A stretch of 64,000 nt of DNA, taken from assembly GCA_024195585.1 (NCBI GenBank), contig SWBL01000133.1, positions 1-64,000 of the forward strand, in the 5' to 3' direction. The notes beneath the pieces are model-generated. The model did not search any database. It was given only the letters and a program-made list of their open reading frames with translations, and had not been told where the DNA came from. Positions 1 through 12,110 of this stretch are shown piece after piece. The position numbers were made by a program, and so were the translations under genes. Each line of letters opens with the position of its first letter. Position 1 is the first letter of the stretch. This DNA comes from Aureobasidium sp. EXF-3400 (lineage: Eukaryota > Ascomycota > Dothideomycetes > Dothideales > Saccotheciaceae).

Positions 1-550
1 ATCTAGATCTAGATTTAGAATATAATAAAATAGATATTAAGGAGTTAGAGGTTTTAGTAGATAGTTTAGTTAGTTTAGAATAAGTAGAGATTTTTTAAGA
101 ATATAATTAGTATTTATCTAGAATATAGACTAAGTTTCTAGTAGTTAAAACTATAATAAGCTATAGTTATAAAGGTTCTAAAGACTTTATCTTTATTAAA
201 AGCTAAAGATTCTTATTTAAAAACTTTAGATAGTTTATCTATTATCTTATAGACTTTATATACTAATATCTACTTTCTTTTAAACTATTCTTAAGTAAAA
301 ATCTTAGATTTCTTACTATAAGTATTATAAAGATATAGTAAATTTACTAACTAGTTAAAAAGTTAAGATTTTTCTAAGCTTTTTTTTTTAATCTATATCT
401 ATACTTTTAGCTAAGTAAGTATATAAGGTCTATATAGCTATAAAAGTAGTATATAAGATTATATAAAGTATTAAAGTTAGAAAAGAAAAGTAAAGTTCCT
501 AAAAATCTAGGGTAAAGCTTAGATAAGAAAATCTAGGGTAACCTTATCTA
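1..550. repeat. RIP-degraded AT-rich repeat
   Basis: The sequence is overwhelmingly A/T. CpA and TpG dinucleotides, as well as CpG, are virtually absent until about position 550, while TpA is very common. That dinucleotide pattern is what repeat-induced point mutation leaves behind, because it converts CpA to TpA on both strands of duplicated DNA. No open frame survives, so the original element cannot be named. The change to ordinary composition is abrupt at roughly 550-700. It is most likely the end of a dead transposon; AT-rich subtelomeric filler is an alternative. Confidence 0.8.
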
Positions 551-551
551 A
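502..551. repeat. Short direct repeat with nested inverted repeat
   Basis: The 14-mer aaaatctagggtaa occurs at 502-515 and again at 528-541. The 9-mer ttagataag (519-527) is inverted as cttatctaa (543-551). The unit sits at the right edge of the RIP-like block and could be a remnant of an element terminus or chance in low-complexity DNA. Confidence 0.4.
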
Positions 552-1145
552 ACCATTTTTAAACTGCTTATTACTAAGCAAATAATAGTCTATAAGGTCT
601 ATAAGTTAAAAAATAGATCAAAAACCCCTAAAACTACCCTTATATCTAATAAAAAGTAAGAAAATCTAAAATTCCCTAGAGTTATTAGTGTTTTTCTCTA
701 GAGATGGAATTTTATAATGGAATAATAGCTTTTTAAGTAAAATTCCAACTGGAATAGAGTTAGGAAGAAATCTTTGTTGCCGTGAATATGCAGAGTAGGC
801 ACATTGATTTGCGCTGTTCTCTGTCCGTGTGACTGAGCGTCGTTGTTCAACCACAACGCGGCTTCGTTGGGGAAAAAGCAGCACGACATGACAGCAAATG
901 ACAAGCGCGGTAGCCACGGGACGGCTTTGTGTTATTGTTGCCACAGCATAAACGTCACGGTGAGCGCTCCTTCTGAAAAGCATGAGTCCATTGGTCACAT
1001 GTTTGTCAATAGAGGAAATCCAATTTTAACGTTATGTACTACTGTCTCAAGAATCCATTGAGCCACCTGGACATGAGCCAACCAGTAAAGAACGCGACTT
1101 CCTACTGAACCATGAATTCAAACCGAGAACAACTGACCTATCAAG
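551..1145. other. Intergenic, no gene recognised
   Basis: This is the transition from the AT-rich block to normal composition, lying downstream of the amidase. Only short overlapping frames without recognisable similarity are present. Confidence 0.6.
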
Positions 1146-3239
1146 TTACACAAAAACCATCTCTGCTGCAGAGCGCCCATTCTGCCCTGTAGCAAGAACA
1201 ATCACCATCACTTTGCTCAAATCAGGGACGCTCTTCTCTTGTACTCTGACCCTGGGCCAGTCCACATCCACTGCAAGGCGGATATCTGAGCTCCACACAC
1301 CATTGGATACGCAAACACTGTTGACTTCATCACCGTCCAAGTATACTTGCATTGCAGATAGATTTTCACCATCTACGGTGCCTGACAAATGGATCATCCT
1401 TGATCCACCCTCGTTTGAAGCCTCGACCTTGTCCACTGTCAATCTAGGTGGAAGATCTCCAAGCTTGCGTGTCGAGCCCGTGATCGTGATGGAATCTGTT
1501 GGCAGTGCTGGTGTTCTCTCCGGCTGCTGACGCAAGCATGTAGCTTTCTCAAATGCAAACGCATACTGGAAGAGTGCACTGTCATCATAGGCCTTGCCAG
1601 CAAACGTCAAATTGACAGGCATTCTTGTGTCAGCCATAATACCCATGGGTACGCTCACAGTGGGAATTCCCAGTTGTCTGATAGCACAGTTGCCGTTCGA
1701 GTACAAAACGCCGTTGCGCCATGCCTCAGCGGCAGATTCCTCATTCGTGTCTGCATCTGCCTTGCCAACATCGGCGTTGCAAGGCCAGACAACTGCATCA
1801 AGTCCCTCCTTGACGAGCCAGTCTTCGTAATCTGTTTTACGGCGTTCTTCCAAGTTGCGCAGTGCTTGTTCCAGGCCTGGTATATCGTACGTTTGAGGAC
1901 GATCATGAGTGATGTGGGCAACGACATCTTTGTGGCGGACAAGCGGATCCATCTGGTCATAGCGATCGAGGAGGGCTCCAGGTGGACGAGGGAATATGGT
2001 TGCCGAATCTACTTGAGCCAGCGAAGTCGCAACTTTTGCATCGCCATTTGCAGAGAGGAAGTCATCCCACGCATATGCCATGAGCTGTGACATGTCGACC
2101 TCGTTGCGATGGGGTGGGGCTGATGTTTCCTCTGCGGCATGTTGACTGTCTGTTGCATCGAATATGGTGACAACGGGAAAGTCCACTTCGACAACAACAG
2201 CTCCCAAAGACTCAATGCTCTTTCGGGCTCTGCTCCAGAGGTTGATGACGGACTGACGAGTGTGCACGGCTCGAGCTCTGGGGTCTGAATCCACGCCACC
2301 AATGTACATTTTGGGGACGCCTATCTTCTTGCCCGAGAGTGCATTTGGTTGAGACAGCAGATGATACGACGCAGGGCGCAACTTTTCGATATCGGGTAGT
2401 TTGACGTATGGCTGCTCACGCCAGAAGTCGCAGGTAGTCACGTCGTCTTTGACAGCAATCACATCAAGGAGTGAGAACATGTCTGTGACCGTGCGCGTGT
2501 GTGGCACAACAACATCGCAGGTGGGAAATAGTGGCCAGTTGCCACGGATTGACAGAACGCCTCTAGACGGTGTGTAGGCAACCAGACCATTGTTTGAAGC
2601 AGGCGATCGACCCGAAGATATAGTCTCCTCACCCATGCCGAATACGCCGAAGCTTGCAGCTGTCGCTGTTGCACTTCCATTGGACGAGCCAGATGCGAAT
2701 GCAGCGGTGAGGTATTCAGCATTATATGGCGATTCGGCGCGGCCGTAGACGCCTCTCTGCATTCCTCCAGCCGCCATGGGAGGCATGTTTGTTCGACCCA
2801 GAATGACTCCGCCAGCCTCTTTGATCTTCGCCACGGTGAAAGCATCTTCGTTTGCGACGAGATGCTCAAAAGCAGGCGATCCGGCGGCTACAGTCATACC
2901 GATCATTTTGTAAGAGTCTTTGATCGTGCACGGGATGCCATCCAGATTTCCCATAAATGTGCCAGATGCTCGACGCTGGTCAGATGCTTGAGCTGCTGTG
3001 AACACGTCGCCGTTGATTATCGGAACCGCGTTAAGAAGGATTGAGCGCCGATCGTACTTCGCGATTCGAAGCAACGACTTTGCTGCAAGCTCGACGCTAT
3101 TGGTGTGACCTTGAGCAAGCGCGTTGGCAAGGTCCAAGATGGTGGCCTCGACGATGGAGAGCGACTTATTGCGTTTGAATAAGCAGTGATTGTGGTATAT
3201 TGATGGCAGGCTTACCTCTGATTTGGTGAAGGATCTCAT
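1146..3239 (-). CDS. Amidase signature family protein
   Basis: Predicted amidohydrolase cleaving a carboxamide C-N bond; the substrate is unknown. The Ser-cisSer-Lys triad is visible: catalytic Lys in GIPCTIKDSYK (about K90 after splicing), the GSSNGSA block (cis-Ser about 169), and GEETISSGRSPA with the likely nucleophile Ser about 192. A C-terminal extension of roughly 100 residues (LSGTVDGENLS region) follows the catalytic domain. Best model: exons 3239-3216 and 3164-1146, removing a 51-nt intron (3165-3215, GTAAGC..AAG), giving 680 aa. Retention keeps the frame and adds 17 residues unlike the family just after the start codon. It is divergent from the MFS gene at 3670, with which it shares a 430-bp promoter containing GATA-type motifs. 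No signal peptide is seen, so it is probably intracellular. Confidence 0.88.
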   Translation of the reverse strand: MRSFTKSEVSLPSIYHNHCLFKRNKSLSIVEATILDLANALAQGHTNSVELAAKSLLRIAKYDRRSILLNAVPIINGDVFTAAQASDQRRASGTFMGNLDGIPCTIKDSYKMIGMTVAAGSPAFEHLVANEDAFTVAKIKEAGGVILGRTNMPPMAAGGMQRGVYGRAESPYNAEYLTAAFASGSSNGSATATAASFGVFGMGEETISSGRSPASNNGLVAYTPSRGVLSIRGNWPLFPTCDVVVPHTRTVTDMFSLLDVIAVKDDVTTCDFWREQPYVKLPDIEKLRPASYHLLSQPNALSGKKIGVPKMYIGGVDSDPRARAVHTRQSVINLWSRARKSIESLGAVVVEVDFPVVTIFDATDSQHAAEETSAPPHRNEVDMSQLMAYAWDDFLSANGDAKVATSLAQVDSATIFPRPPGALLDRYDQMDPLVRHKDVVAHITHDRPQTYDIPGLEQALRNLEERRKTDYEDWLVKEGLDAVVWPCNADVGKADADTNEESAAEAWRNGVLYSNGNCAIRQLGIPTVSVPMGIMADTRMPVNLTFAGKAYDDSALFQYAFAFEKATCLRQQPERTPALPTDSITITGSTRKLGDLPPRLTVDKVEASNEGGSRMIHLSGTVDGENLSAMQVYLDGDEVNSVCVSNGVWSSDIRLAVDVDWPRVRVQEKSVPDLSKVMVIVLATGQNGRSAAEMVFV

Positions 3240-3669
3240 GGTTGCAGAAAGAGTGTGATATAATGGTCTCCAGAATTGTTGTTACGATGGAGGATTGGAG
3301 CGATGGGGCGCGTAGGAAGCTGAGCAGGTCGAGCTGCTTAAATCATTCAGGTCAACATCATTCATTGAACAGCCTCGATTGGAAACCACAAACTTATCTT
3401 GAAATATTAACAGCTGTAAGTGACAGAACGTTCGAAGAGAATTAACAGTCGCTAAACAAATCAGGGTTATTGACCCTTTTAGCAGCTGTTATTTGATAGC
3501 TGATGATAACATTGAGAAGCTGGAAAATCATCCTGGTCATTGTGAAAGTCTTGAAACCTACAAGATGTGCCATAATCATGATGCTTCTACTCTCTGTTCA
3601 CATTCTTTAATTCTCTATACTTACTAACATTTACCGGAATACCGCCTTCCTCCGCCTTCCGCCATCATC
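3240..3669. promoter_or_regulatory. Divergent amidase/MFS promoter with GATA motifs
   Basis: This 430-bp divergent spacer holds three HGATAR motifs, the consensus bound by AreA/NIT2 GATA factors: CTTATC (minus strand GATAAG) at 3393-3398, TGATAG at 3494-3499 and TGATAA at 3504-3509. A 9-bp inverted repeat, TAACAGCTG (3408-3416) and CAGCTGTTA (3483-3491), encloses a smaller palindrome, AGGGT-5 nt-ACCCT (3463-3477). Nitrogen or pathway control is an inference, as about one HGATAR motif would be expected by chance in this length. Confidence 0.4.
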
Positions 3670-5323
3670 ATGGTAGAACATATCGAAGCAGATTTCGATC
3701 ACGTTCCCGGCACTGTGCATCTTGTTGATGTGGTTAGACGGGTCTCCCCTTCTACGCGTCATGACGCTTCTCAAACGGACATCGTGCTTGTACCACAACC
3801 GAGCCCAGATCCAGAAGACCCGTTAAATTGGTCTCACCGCCGCAAGCTTTTCGCTCTCAGTATGGCACTTCTATATGTCCTCGGCACTGGAATCGCTACT
3901 TCACTCCAATACTCAGTACTTGCAAACATAACGGCCGACACAGGCATCTCCACCGACAATCTCGTTCAAGGCACTGGTATCATGTTTTTGTTCTTTGGTT
4001 GGGCGTGTTTGTTCTGGCAGCCCATCGCGCTCACATACGGTCGTCGTGGCGTCTACCTTATAACAATGTTTCTCACAGTTCCAATTATGGTCTGGACTGC
4101 TTACTCATCCTCTGCTGGAGTGGTTTGCTCATCGGATTCTGATTGGCATCGTAGTATCGCCCATCGAATCGCTTTGCGAGGTCACGGTCTTTGATCTCTT
4201 CTTTGCACATAATCGAGGCACTTATATGGGGATTTACGTCTTCACTCTTTTCGGATCTAATTTTCTTGCGCCACTGGTTGCTGGTTGGTTCAATGATGCC
4301 TATGGTTGGCGATGGACTATGAACCTCGGCACCATCATCTGTAGTGTAGTCTTCATCGTCATGTTCCTTTCCATGGAGGAGACGATTTACTTTCGTCGCA
4401 GCACTTTGGACGGTATCAGCATCGAGATGGAGGACACAAACACCCACGCAGCAGGACCGAAATCATTAACGCCAGCAAAGGTACCCCGAATTGCTCAAGA
4501 TGATACCGTTCAGCAGCGGATTGAGGTTCCAACTAGGCAGAGCTCAAAGTCGCGCTTGAGCAGATACAGTCTGTTTCAACCATTGCCTGGGCGACCGAGT
4601 AACCGCGATATGCTGCATATGATGTATCGACCTCTTGTCATGATCTACAAGTTCCCCACAGTCGCATGGACTGGCTTTCTTTATGGCATCAACCTTGCAT
4701 GGTACAATGTCTTGAACGGCACAGCAAGCCCAGTGTTGACGGGAAAGCCATATGAATGGTCAGCAGCGCAAGTCGGCTGTGTTTACGCCGGTCCAATCGT
4801 TGGTGCGGCGTTGGCCTGTATGTGGTCTGGAAAAATTGCTGATCGGATAACGCTCGCGCTCGCACGTCGTAACAATGGTATCAGAGAGCCGGAGCACCGT
4901 CTATGGGTCCTGTCGGTTTCAGGCATCATCTCTGCTGCTGGCCTCGTTACATGGGGTGTTGGTGCCTATCATGAGGTGCATTGGATTGGCTTAGTATTCG
5001 GTCTTGGGATACTGACCTTTGGATGTGTAACGGGTGGCTCCATTGCAGTGAGCTACAATGTTGACTGTTTCAAGGAAATCGCTGGCGAGACCATGGTGTC
5101 CATTATGATCATCAGAAATACGATCGGCTTCGGTTTCAGCTATGCTATCACCCCATGGTGGACGACGCAAGGCCTGCAAAACTGTTTCATTGTTGCTGCA
5201 GTCATCTCACTTGTGTGTACATCCTCTTTCTTGGTCCTGATCAAATACGGAAAACAGCTCCGACGACGGTCCATCCCGGCATATCAGAAGTACATGTCCA
5301 CTGCGGCTGTTTCACAAGACTGA
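3670..5323 (+). pseudogene. MFS transporter disrupted by a frameshift
   Basis: This is a 12-TM-type major facilitator of the fungal drug:H+ antiporter/HOL1-like group. The N-terminal half carries the family signature DPEDPLNWS and the loop GRRG after TM2-3. It is in frame from 3670 to about 4120, then continues in another frame from 4121 to 5323 with no gap in similarity: WFAHRILIG, then SPIESLCEVTVFD, then NRGTYMGIYVF, the conserved TM4-5 region. Splicing cannot explain this, because the family-conserved residues directly abut the shift. A loss of two bases (GTGTGG to GTGG) at 4120-4123 would account for it. As given, the first frame ends at 4194, truncating the protein at about 174 aa. Either a recent pseudogene or an assembly error. 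It is divergent from the amidase and convergent with the regulator at 5518. Confidence 0.82.
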
Positions 5324-5517
5324 TCTCGACTGAATTGGCAAGCAAATGGTTTTCATCAGAAAATCAAGCAGCCTTTGTCATTTGGGTGCAGCGAATCAGG
5401 CCGCAAAGGAATGTTGAAACTTTCTGGAACTCTTCTGTGGCTGACACTTAAGAACCCTAATGTGCATCAATTTGCTTTGAGTCTCTTCTACCATGTATTC
5501 ATGTCCAAGTCTTGTAT

Positions 5518-7016
5518 TCACGCAGTGACTTTAGCAAGCATAAGCAATTTGTCCCCAGCAGCTCCAGCTGCAGGAACCACACTCTCCAAGCTTTTGACCA
5601 GATCTCCCAGAAATGCAATGAGTCGTCTTGCTTCTGCTTGGTATTGCCCATTATCGTAACGTGTTGCATTCGAGAGCATATGGCCCACTCCAAGCAGTTG
5701 GTGCACGATTTGGTTACTTGCGATTTTGAACATGATGAGCGGGGCTGAGCTCAACTCTTGCAGGAAGTCCTCAGCGATCTCCATCACGTCGCGTGCAGGA
5801 GCTTGGCAATATAGTAAGGCCATGATCGTGGTCGTTGTTTCGGTGCAGCCGATCTGTACAGCCATGTATTTGCACCTATTGCTCGGAGCATCGCTACTTG
5901 AATCAGGCAATCGGATTAGTGTGCGGGGCTTGCTTGCTTTGAGTTGAGCCAGGCTATCGAGCAGCATAGTCGGCGATGGGCGATCGCAGAACACAGCTAG
6001 TATAGCTTTGCGGTTCTTGCATGCACGTAAACCAAAAATAGCATATTCGAGGAGACGAAAGAGATCTGTGATGTAATCCCAGCCAGCTGTCCAAGTTTGG
6101 GTCTCTGGATCCATTGCAGGGGTAATTCGAGGGTAATGGACTGACACTTGTGCTTCTGGTAGACGTACCAAGTGACCAAAGACGCATGACGAGTGTATCT
6201 CAGGACGATATACACACCAGAACAACCTTCGACGATCATCGACTTCAGATAGAGAGAGGTCATCGGACCAGCGACTCTCATCATGAAAACCATACTCAGC
6301 GACGATAGCATGATACATGCCGAGGTAGCGATGGAAATCGCCATTGTTTCCGCGTTGCAGGGAGTATACCGTGAGAAGGCCGAACGATCGTAAATAGTCA
6401 AGGTCTTGAGGCTGGGAAAGTTGCGCAGGAATCTTCGAAATCGCTTCCATGAAGTAATGTTCACTATCCGGAATCGTCAAGTCTTCGAGCAGTGTCTCGT
6501 CGAAGACTGCTTTCAAAGCGGCTACATGCGAGCTGATCGCACAAAGGGCCATCAAAAGCATGTACGACGGCTCGTCTGCATCTGGGATGCCATGCTCCCA
6601 TCGTGTAAGAAGATCGTTCTCGTTTAGAAATGGGAAGCTCAATAGCAGAGTCAATACTGCAGTCCTCTGCGGATGTTGCAATACTACAGTACGTACTAGC
6701 ATTGATACATTGTGTCGCGATAGATGCGAACAAGCTTATGTATAGTCTGGAGCGACATGATATGCGAGTTCTGAGTTAGCCGCATCTCGGTCTCATGCTC
6801 AACTGAGGCAATGGCTTGCGGTCTTCGTCCTCGCTTCTTGACAGGCCTGTTCATCGTGCATTGTACACCGTAGTCTGTGCAAGTGAGGCAAGACGCATCG
6901 TCCTTTGTTTGATCGTCATCTTGGTAGGCGCTACCACGGCACTTCAAGCCTCGAGCATGACAGAAATCGCAGGCTTGAGAAGCACGTTGTCTTTTTGTCG
7001 CAACGGCTTTGGACAT
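5518..7016 (-). CDS. Zn2Cys6 fungal transcription factor
   Basis: This is a binuclear zinc-cluster regulator, predicted nuclear. Exon 1 (7016-6697) encodes the DNA-binding domain with spacing CX2CX6CX16CX2CX6C (C16, C19, C26, C43, C46, C53), followed by the basic linker KKRGRR. Exon 2 (6637-5518) encodes a fungal-specific TF regulatory domain (FPFLNENDLL, then DDRRRLFWCVY). The 59-nt intron 6638-6696 (GTACGT..GAG/AG) joins YQC to YFPFLNEND and closes the frame exactly, giving 479 aa. The gene is tail-to-tail with the MFS gene and divergent from the hydrolase at 7663, so it is a candidate local regulator of the amidase-transporter-hydrolase group. Two GATAAG motifs lie 106-120 nt upstream of its start. 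Confidence 0.88.
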
Positions 7017-7662
7017 CGATACAGCTAGATGATATGAAGAAGCTGGTTGAGCAGTTGCAGAATGGAAGGATTTGCTATATGTCTATAAACAACAGTGCTT
7101 GATCGTTGGTCGTTGATCGTTGATAAGGAAGATAAGTCGCACGAAATTAGCAGTTTAACAGCCACAGCTCAAATCGCTGGTTAGCCATTCTTGGCGGTCT
7201 ATGAGATCACCGTGACCATGTTGCCAACACTGTTGCCAATCTACCTCCACGTGTCGCGCGTGAATTGACTGTTTCTCGCCGTTGTGAGTTCCCGGCTGTG
7301 ATTCAGAGCTATGTTCTGTCTAATCATGAGCCATCGTAAGACTCAAATCTCGTTCCTGCATCACGGCAGCCCCTCTTCAAATCCCGGTATGGGACTTGGC
7401 CGAGGGAATCAATCACACGAGCGACCTGTCTATGTGTATACTCACGTCAACGCCCGTCATAACCACAGCCCCGCTTCTTGGATCATAGAACACCCACGCT
7501 TTCTCTCAAGTCAGATGAGAGCTCCGCAATATGATCAAGTGGAGGTAACCGCGGCTCAACGGAACAATGTAGACTTAAGAAAGAGACTGCCGATGTTTCC
7601 ATGACTGTCTACTTCGACCTGCCGACAACTCTTCAGTATTTCTCTGAATCCGTCTGCAAACA
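7017..7662. promoter_or_regulatory. Divergent regulator/hydrolase promoter
   Basis: This 646-bp spacer carries tandem GATAAG motifs at 7122-7127 and 7131-7136, two copies of gatcgttg at 7101-7108 and 7115-7122, and a CACGTG E-box at 7248-7253. Tandem GATAAG sites are a typical arrangement for AreA/NIT2 binding, but binding here is inferred. No gene is seen inside. Confidence 0.4.
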
Positions 7663-8637
7663 ATGCCCAACACCAAAACTATCTACGTGCCTCACCTGGG
7701 GGGCATTGAGGCTTCCTATCAGACCCCAGGTTTGGACATCAAGAAACCGACTCTGGTGCTGGTTAACTCTTTCACGACTTCCTCCGAGCTCTACAAAACT
7801 CAGTATGCCAATAAAGACCTGACAAGCAAGATGAACTTGCTGGCAATTGAGTTGCTCGGCCATGGACAGACACGCTGCAAGCTCGAGAACTGGACTTATT
7901 GGGACACTGCTTGGATGAACATTCAAGTCCTGCAAGAATTGGAGAAGAATGGAGAGATCGATCAAAGCAAAGGTGTCTTTGTCCTTGGCACAAGTCAGGG
8001 TGGTTGGATTACTGTTCGTATGGCTTTGTTGGCGCCCGACAAGGTCGGTATTTCTGCACTTTGATTTCCGAGATGCATTATGTGTATGATTGAGCTTATA
8101 CGGTGACCACAGGTCACCGGTATCATCCCCCTCGGCACAAGCCTCGACTTCGAATCTCCCAAGACTCGCGAACTCGGCTGTTGGAACGCGCCCGACGATC
8201 TAACACCCAACATCGTCGCATGGAGCAAACCCGCAGACTCCAGCTTCCGTCCCGGCAACAAATTTGCCGACTTTCTGATCGACATCGGTTTCGGCAAAGA
8301 TTGCGACTCGTCAGTGCGTGACTTCTGGCGCAACGAAATCGCAAACAACTATGTAGGCGAAGAAGGCAGAAAGAGAGTTAGAATGGCAACTATCAATCTG
8401 CGCGATAGAGATGGTTTGCATGGCAGATTGGCTGATGTCAAGTGTCCTGTTTTGTGGCTGCATGGGACTGCGGATGTGGTGTATTCGGTTGCGAATGCTG
8501 AGAGAGAGATCAAGATGTTTGTGGGGAGCCCGGATGCGCAGCTCAAGGTTGTGCAGGACGGACAGCATTTTCTGTCGTTCAGTCATCCCAAAGAGGTGGA
8601 TAGTGCGGTCGCAGAGTTCGTGGCAAAGTACCCTTGA
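7663..8637 (+). CDS. Alpha/beta hydrolase
   Basis: This is a predicted serine hydrolase of the alpha/beta fold; the substrate is unknown. The nucleophile elbow is GTSQGG (Ser about 111), the acid is probably the Asp in WLHGTADVVY, and the His is in QDGQHFLSF, in the expected order. Exons are 7663-8043 and 8113-8637 with a 69-nt intron (8044-8112) ending in CACAG. The donor GTCGGT is weak but is the only one that joins APDK to VTGIIPLG in frame, giving 301 aa. There is no signal peptide. Its position beside the Zn2Cys6 regulator suggests co-regulation. An esterase, a peptidase or an epoxide-hydrolase relative is equally possible from sequence alone. Confidence 0.85.
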
Positions 8638-9373
8638 GTTTGAACTTTGTATGTAGTTCTGCTATTGGTATGAATCTCCCAAAAACAGAACCTTCCGATA
8701 GATGCTTGTGTTCCTTTGCCGAAAGCCAAAAGGGGCCATCCGATTGTGTCACGATGCTATGGGCATCACGATGTTGTTAATCATGATCTTTCTACACGTT
8801 ATCCTCCGCCGCCAAACTCTACCTTCCAATTAAGGTTCTTACGGAAGCAGACAAAAAAAACGATATTGGTGTATTCGTATTTGCCGCGGCATGCGAAAAG
8901 CCCCTTTGATCAAGGTGTGTCAAGATCGGCAGGTCGTGTTGGTGGGAGCAAATGCCATAGGCACATGCAAGATAAGGTCGCGGGTCAGCCAGACCTTACA
9001 GAGCTGACAGGATTGAATTTTCCGGGTCACAACGAACGGAGATCACGCCGATCCAGAGTCAATTGCAGTTAGTGGTGTTACGCTCTCACTTTCTTGTATC
9101 TCGAAGATCAGCAAAACTTGTACGAAACAAGGATACGGGTAGGAAGTCGAGGTCTGAATGACACAAGTTGGACAAAAGCGCAATTGCATTCTTGACACAC
9201 GATGCTAGACATGTGAAACTACTTTTCCATCGTCATCACTTCATCTCAAACCCCATCTCACATAAATGCTTTGTTGAACAAGCAACTTCTTCCACCACGC
9301 AAAAAAACTGGGCTGCAGAAAATGCAAACAGCCATGAGATCATGTCGTAAATAAGTCGTATACCGCAAGTCGT
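8638..9373. other. Convergent intergenic region
   Basis: This lies between the 3' ends of the hydrolase (+) and the aspartic protease (-). It includes a short A-tract near 8854. Nothing else is recognised. Confidence 0.6.
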
Positions 9374-10564
9374 TTATTGGGCAGCGAAACCAAGCTGGGG
9401 AGTCGAGTTCTCCATGGAAAAGACAACAAAGTGAGCCTTGAGGAAGATATCACCGAAGATGGAGATACCAGAGCCGGCGCTGGACTGGATACCACCGTAG
9501 CACTGGCCGCCGCCGACGTTGGCGTAGTTGATGTAGCTGCCGGGAGTGACAAACTTCTGGCCACCAATGACGGCGGAGAAGCTGGGAAGAGAGGCAGAGC
9601 AAGAGAAAACGTAACCACCCTGCTCGTCGGAGTACTGGGCGCTGGGGATCTGGGCGTAATAGGCATCGACAACGTTGTCGGGAAGGAGCATGAGGGTGGT
9701 GCCAGTGTCAGCAATAGCAGAGTAGGAGCTGGAGACGGTGGAACCGCTACCGACGGAGTAGCCGGTGGTGGTGAACTGCCAGAAGCCGTTTCTGGTGTTG
9801 ACAGGAACGTAGGTGATGGCTCCAGTGTACTTGGAGGTGTCAATGTAACCGAAGTCGTAGGATCCGGGGCCACCCTTCTTCAGGTCGACGGTGAAGAGCT
9901 TGCGAGCAAGGGTGCTCTTGACAGTATCAAAGAAGGTGGTCTGCTGGTCAGGGCTGACAGTGTTGATGGACGAGAAGGCAAGTCCAAGGAGACCGTCGTT
10001 GTTAGTATCCTGCTGGAACTGAGCAGAGATGGAAGTAGCAGCCTCGACAGCCTGGGAGGTGGCGGTGACAGCACCAACAACGACCTTGTCGGCGTAGACA
10101 ACACCAGAAGCACCGGAGCCATCGCCGTAGCTGATGTCCCAAGTCTCGCCGCTGAGTCTGCGGCCGTGAGCGGTGTTGTAAACAGCGTGGCCGGATCTCT
10201 GCGAAGAGGCTTGCAGAGTGGAGAAGACCCAGAGATCGGCAGATCCAGTGTCGAAGTCGAGGTTCAAGGTAGTGCCTCCAACCGAGACAGGGCAGAGGTA
10301 CTCAGAGTCGCCATTGTAAGAGGTGGCGGTGACGGTTCCACTCTGCTGGGCGGCAGCGGCGGCCTTCTGGACAACGCTGGGGGGAGTACCACCGGTCTTG
10401 TGGATGGCGTTTGCAAGGGCAATAGCAGGAGCAGCGACTTTGGTGTTTCCAGTGGCAACCTGAGGAACGGAGAACTTGACATTACCGACGCTGGCTCTGG
10501 GCTCGACGGGTGAAGCAACAGCGACAGCTGCAATGGCAGCAATGGCAGCGAGGGTCTGCTGCAT
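9374..10564 (-). CDS. Secreted aspergillopepsin-type aspartic protease
   Basis: Pepsin-family (A1) acid endopeptidase secreted for extracellular protein digestion at low pH. The 396-aa product starts with a signal peptide (about residues 1-18, ending AVASP), then a propeptide to about residue 75. The mature bilobal enzyme has the first catalytic motif [10 protein letters not shown] (Asp about 105), the flap SYGDGS, and the second motif AIADTGTTL (Asp about 286). The end, [12 protein letters not shown], is typical of penicillopepsin/aspergillopepsin I. No intron is needed. A TATATAA box on the minus strand lies at 10643-10649, about 80 nt before the ATG, with a CCAAT motif at 10768-10772. Codon use is strongly biased to G/C-ending codons, as in highly expressed genes, which also leaves a long open antisense frame with no meaning. 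Confidence 0.95.
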   Translation of the reverse strand: MQQTLAAIAAIAAVAVASPVEPRASVGNVKFSVPQVATGNTKVAAPAIALANAIHKTGGTPPSVVQKAAAAAQQSGTVTATSYNGDSEYLCPVSVGGTTLNLDFDTGSADLWVFSTLQASSQRSGHAVYNTAHGRRLSGETWDISYGDGSGASGVVYADKVVVGAVTATSQAVEAATSISAQFQQDTNNDGLLGLAFSSINTVSPDQQTTFFDTVKSTLARKLFTVDLKKGGPGSYDFGYIDTSKYTGAITYVPVNTRNGFWQFTTTGYSVGSGSTVSSSYSAIADTGTTLMLLPDNVVDAYYAQIPSAQYSDEQGGYVFSCSASLPSFSAVIGGQKFVTPGSYINYANVGGGQCYGGIQSSAGSGISIFGDIFLKAHFVVFSMENSTPQLGFAAQ

Positions 10565-10642
10565 GGTGAAAGACGGAAGCGATTGAGAAGAGGAGTGAGT
10601 GAGTGGTGGTGATGATGGTCCATGTCGAGGGAGGGAGGGCCA

Positions 10643-10649
10643 TTATATA
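10643..10649 (-). promoter_or_regulatory. TATA box of the aspartic protease gene
   Basis: TATATAA on the minus strand, about 80 nt upstream of the protease start codon. A strong TATA box fits a highly regulated secreted enzyme. Confidence 0.55.
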
Positions 10650-12110
10650 GTACGAGTCAAGCGTTGATGAACGGAGTCAACGGATTGTCTCGGTTCCAAG
10701 AGCGAGCTGTGGTCGCCTCCACAGTCCTGGACGGTCGTGTGAAGAATTACCTGCATGGGTTGAACGGCCAATGGTGTTGTACAGAGTAGAGTTTTTGATT
10801 TACGGACGAGACAAGAAGCGATGATAGATGCAGCATTCACCCGCAGCTGCCGTTCTCGTCCTAAATCACATATTAGCTTCAACGTATAGTGCTCAAGAAC
10901 AGGGCAAGAGGGGGAGTGATAGACAGATCTACAATCCAGGACTTCGGTTGTTAAAAGGCAGTCGCTTGGACCGCGTGCGGCCGGTGAGCTAAGGTGCGTG
11001 AAGCTATATGCTTGGTCCAGCTAAGGGCGAGTAAGCTTGGACTAGTCGGCATGGCACGCAGGTCCGTGAGGGCGACGGTTCGTGAGGCCTTTCTGGAGTG
11101 TGGGGATCTCCCACCGGCCGCAGATCTATCAGTTGATGTTAAGCCAGATTGGGCAGTTGACAATGTTTCAGCGCGCGCATTCTCGCCAGCACCTCGTCTT
11201 TGTGGGCCTCGGTATCTTTGTCGGACGACACTTGCCAGTGATCTTTGTCGAGTGTTGGCAGTCTGATAGGCTATCCCCTGAACAAGCGAGGTTTGGGGGG
11301 GCAATGTCACGACTAGCCAATTGCACGAGTGCGACACGAGTGAGTAGTGGCCGAGACGGCGCCATATGCAAGAGACATCTGCAGTTCATGTAGGCTCAAT
11401 CAAAGTGAAGATTGCGCCATGATTGCACCTTCTCGAATCATGGAACATGTGCGCAGGTGTGCGGCGTGAGTGGCGGTGAATGTGCGGGACAAGCAATCTG
11501 TCAGTGTGCTCGAGACTCGAAATGTCTGAGGCGACACGGGTTTTGGGAATTGGCAGCTGCAACGGGCTTGAACGTGTTGATTGACATGGGCGCATCCATG
11601 TTGATCGTCCCTTGCAACAGAAATCCGAGCACGAAGACTTTGGCTATGCTCGTGAGTCGTGACAGGCTGACACGTGGCAGCTCAGCAGGGCAAGAACGGA
11701 GAGTTTCTCTAGGCTCGTGTTGATCATCTTGGGAAGGGGCAGGTGGGCATCCGTGGGATAACCGAGATGAGCCCGCCTAATCCAAAGCTTATCACATTGC
11801 GGGCCATGCCGAAGTGCGTGCACACCCGTCGAAACCATGTGACTCTCGCACCACCGACTTGCTGCCAGCGTGTTTGTTCATAACGACAAGAAACTCAAAG
11901 GGCCAATCGCTCGTATACTGCTCATCCACTGCTCTCAAACAGGCAGGAGCCTGTCGCAACAAACATCACGCAAGTACTGGGCACAGACGCCTCGTGTGTC
12001 CTCGCGTATGGTATCAAAGGGTAAAAAGTGCACGCCGAGTCTGGAATACGCGATGCAGATAGGAAGAACATGACTTGACATTAGGTAATTACGAGAGGTA
12101 TGGAGGACGA
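10650..12110. other. Long intergenic region upstream of the protease
   Basis: About 1.4 kb without a convincing gene. Short frames exist on both strands but have no recognisable domain, no start context of note and no intron signals that extend them. Confidence 0.55.
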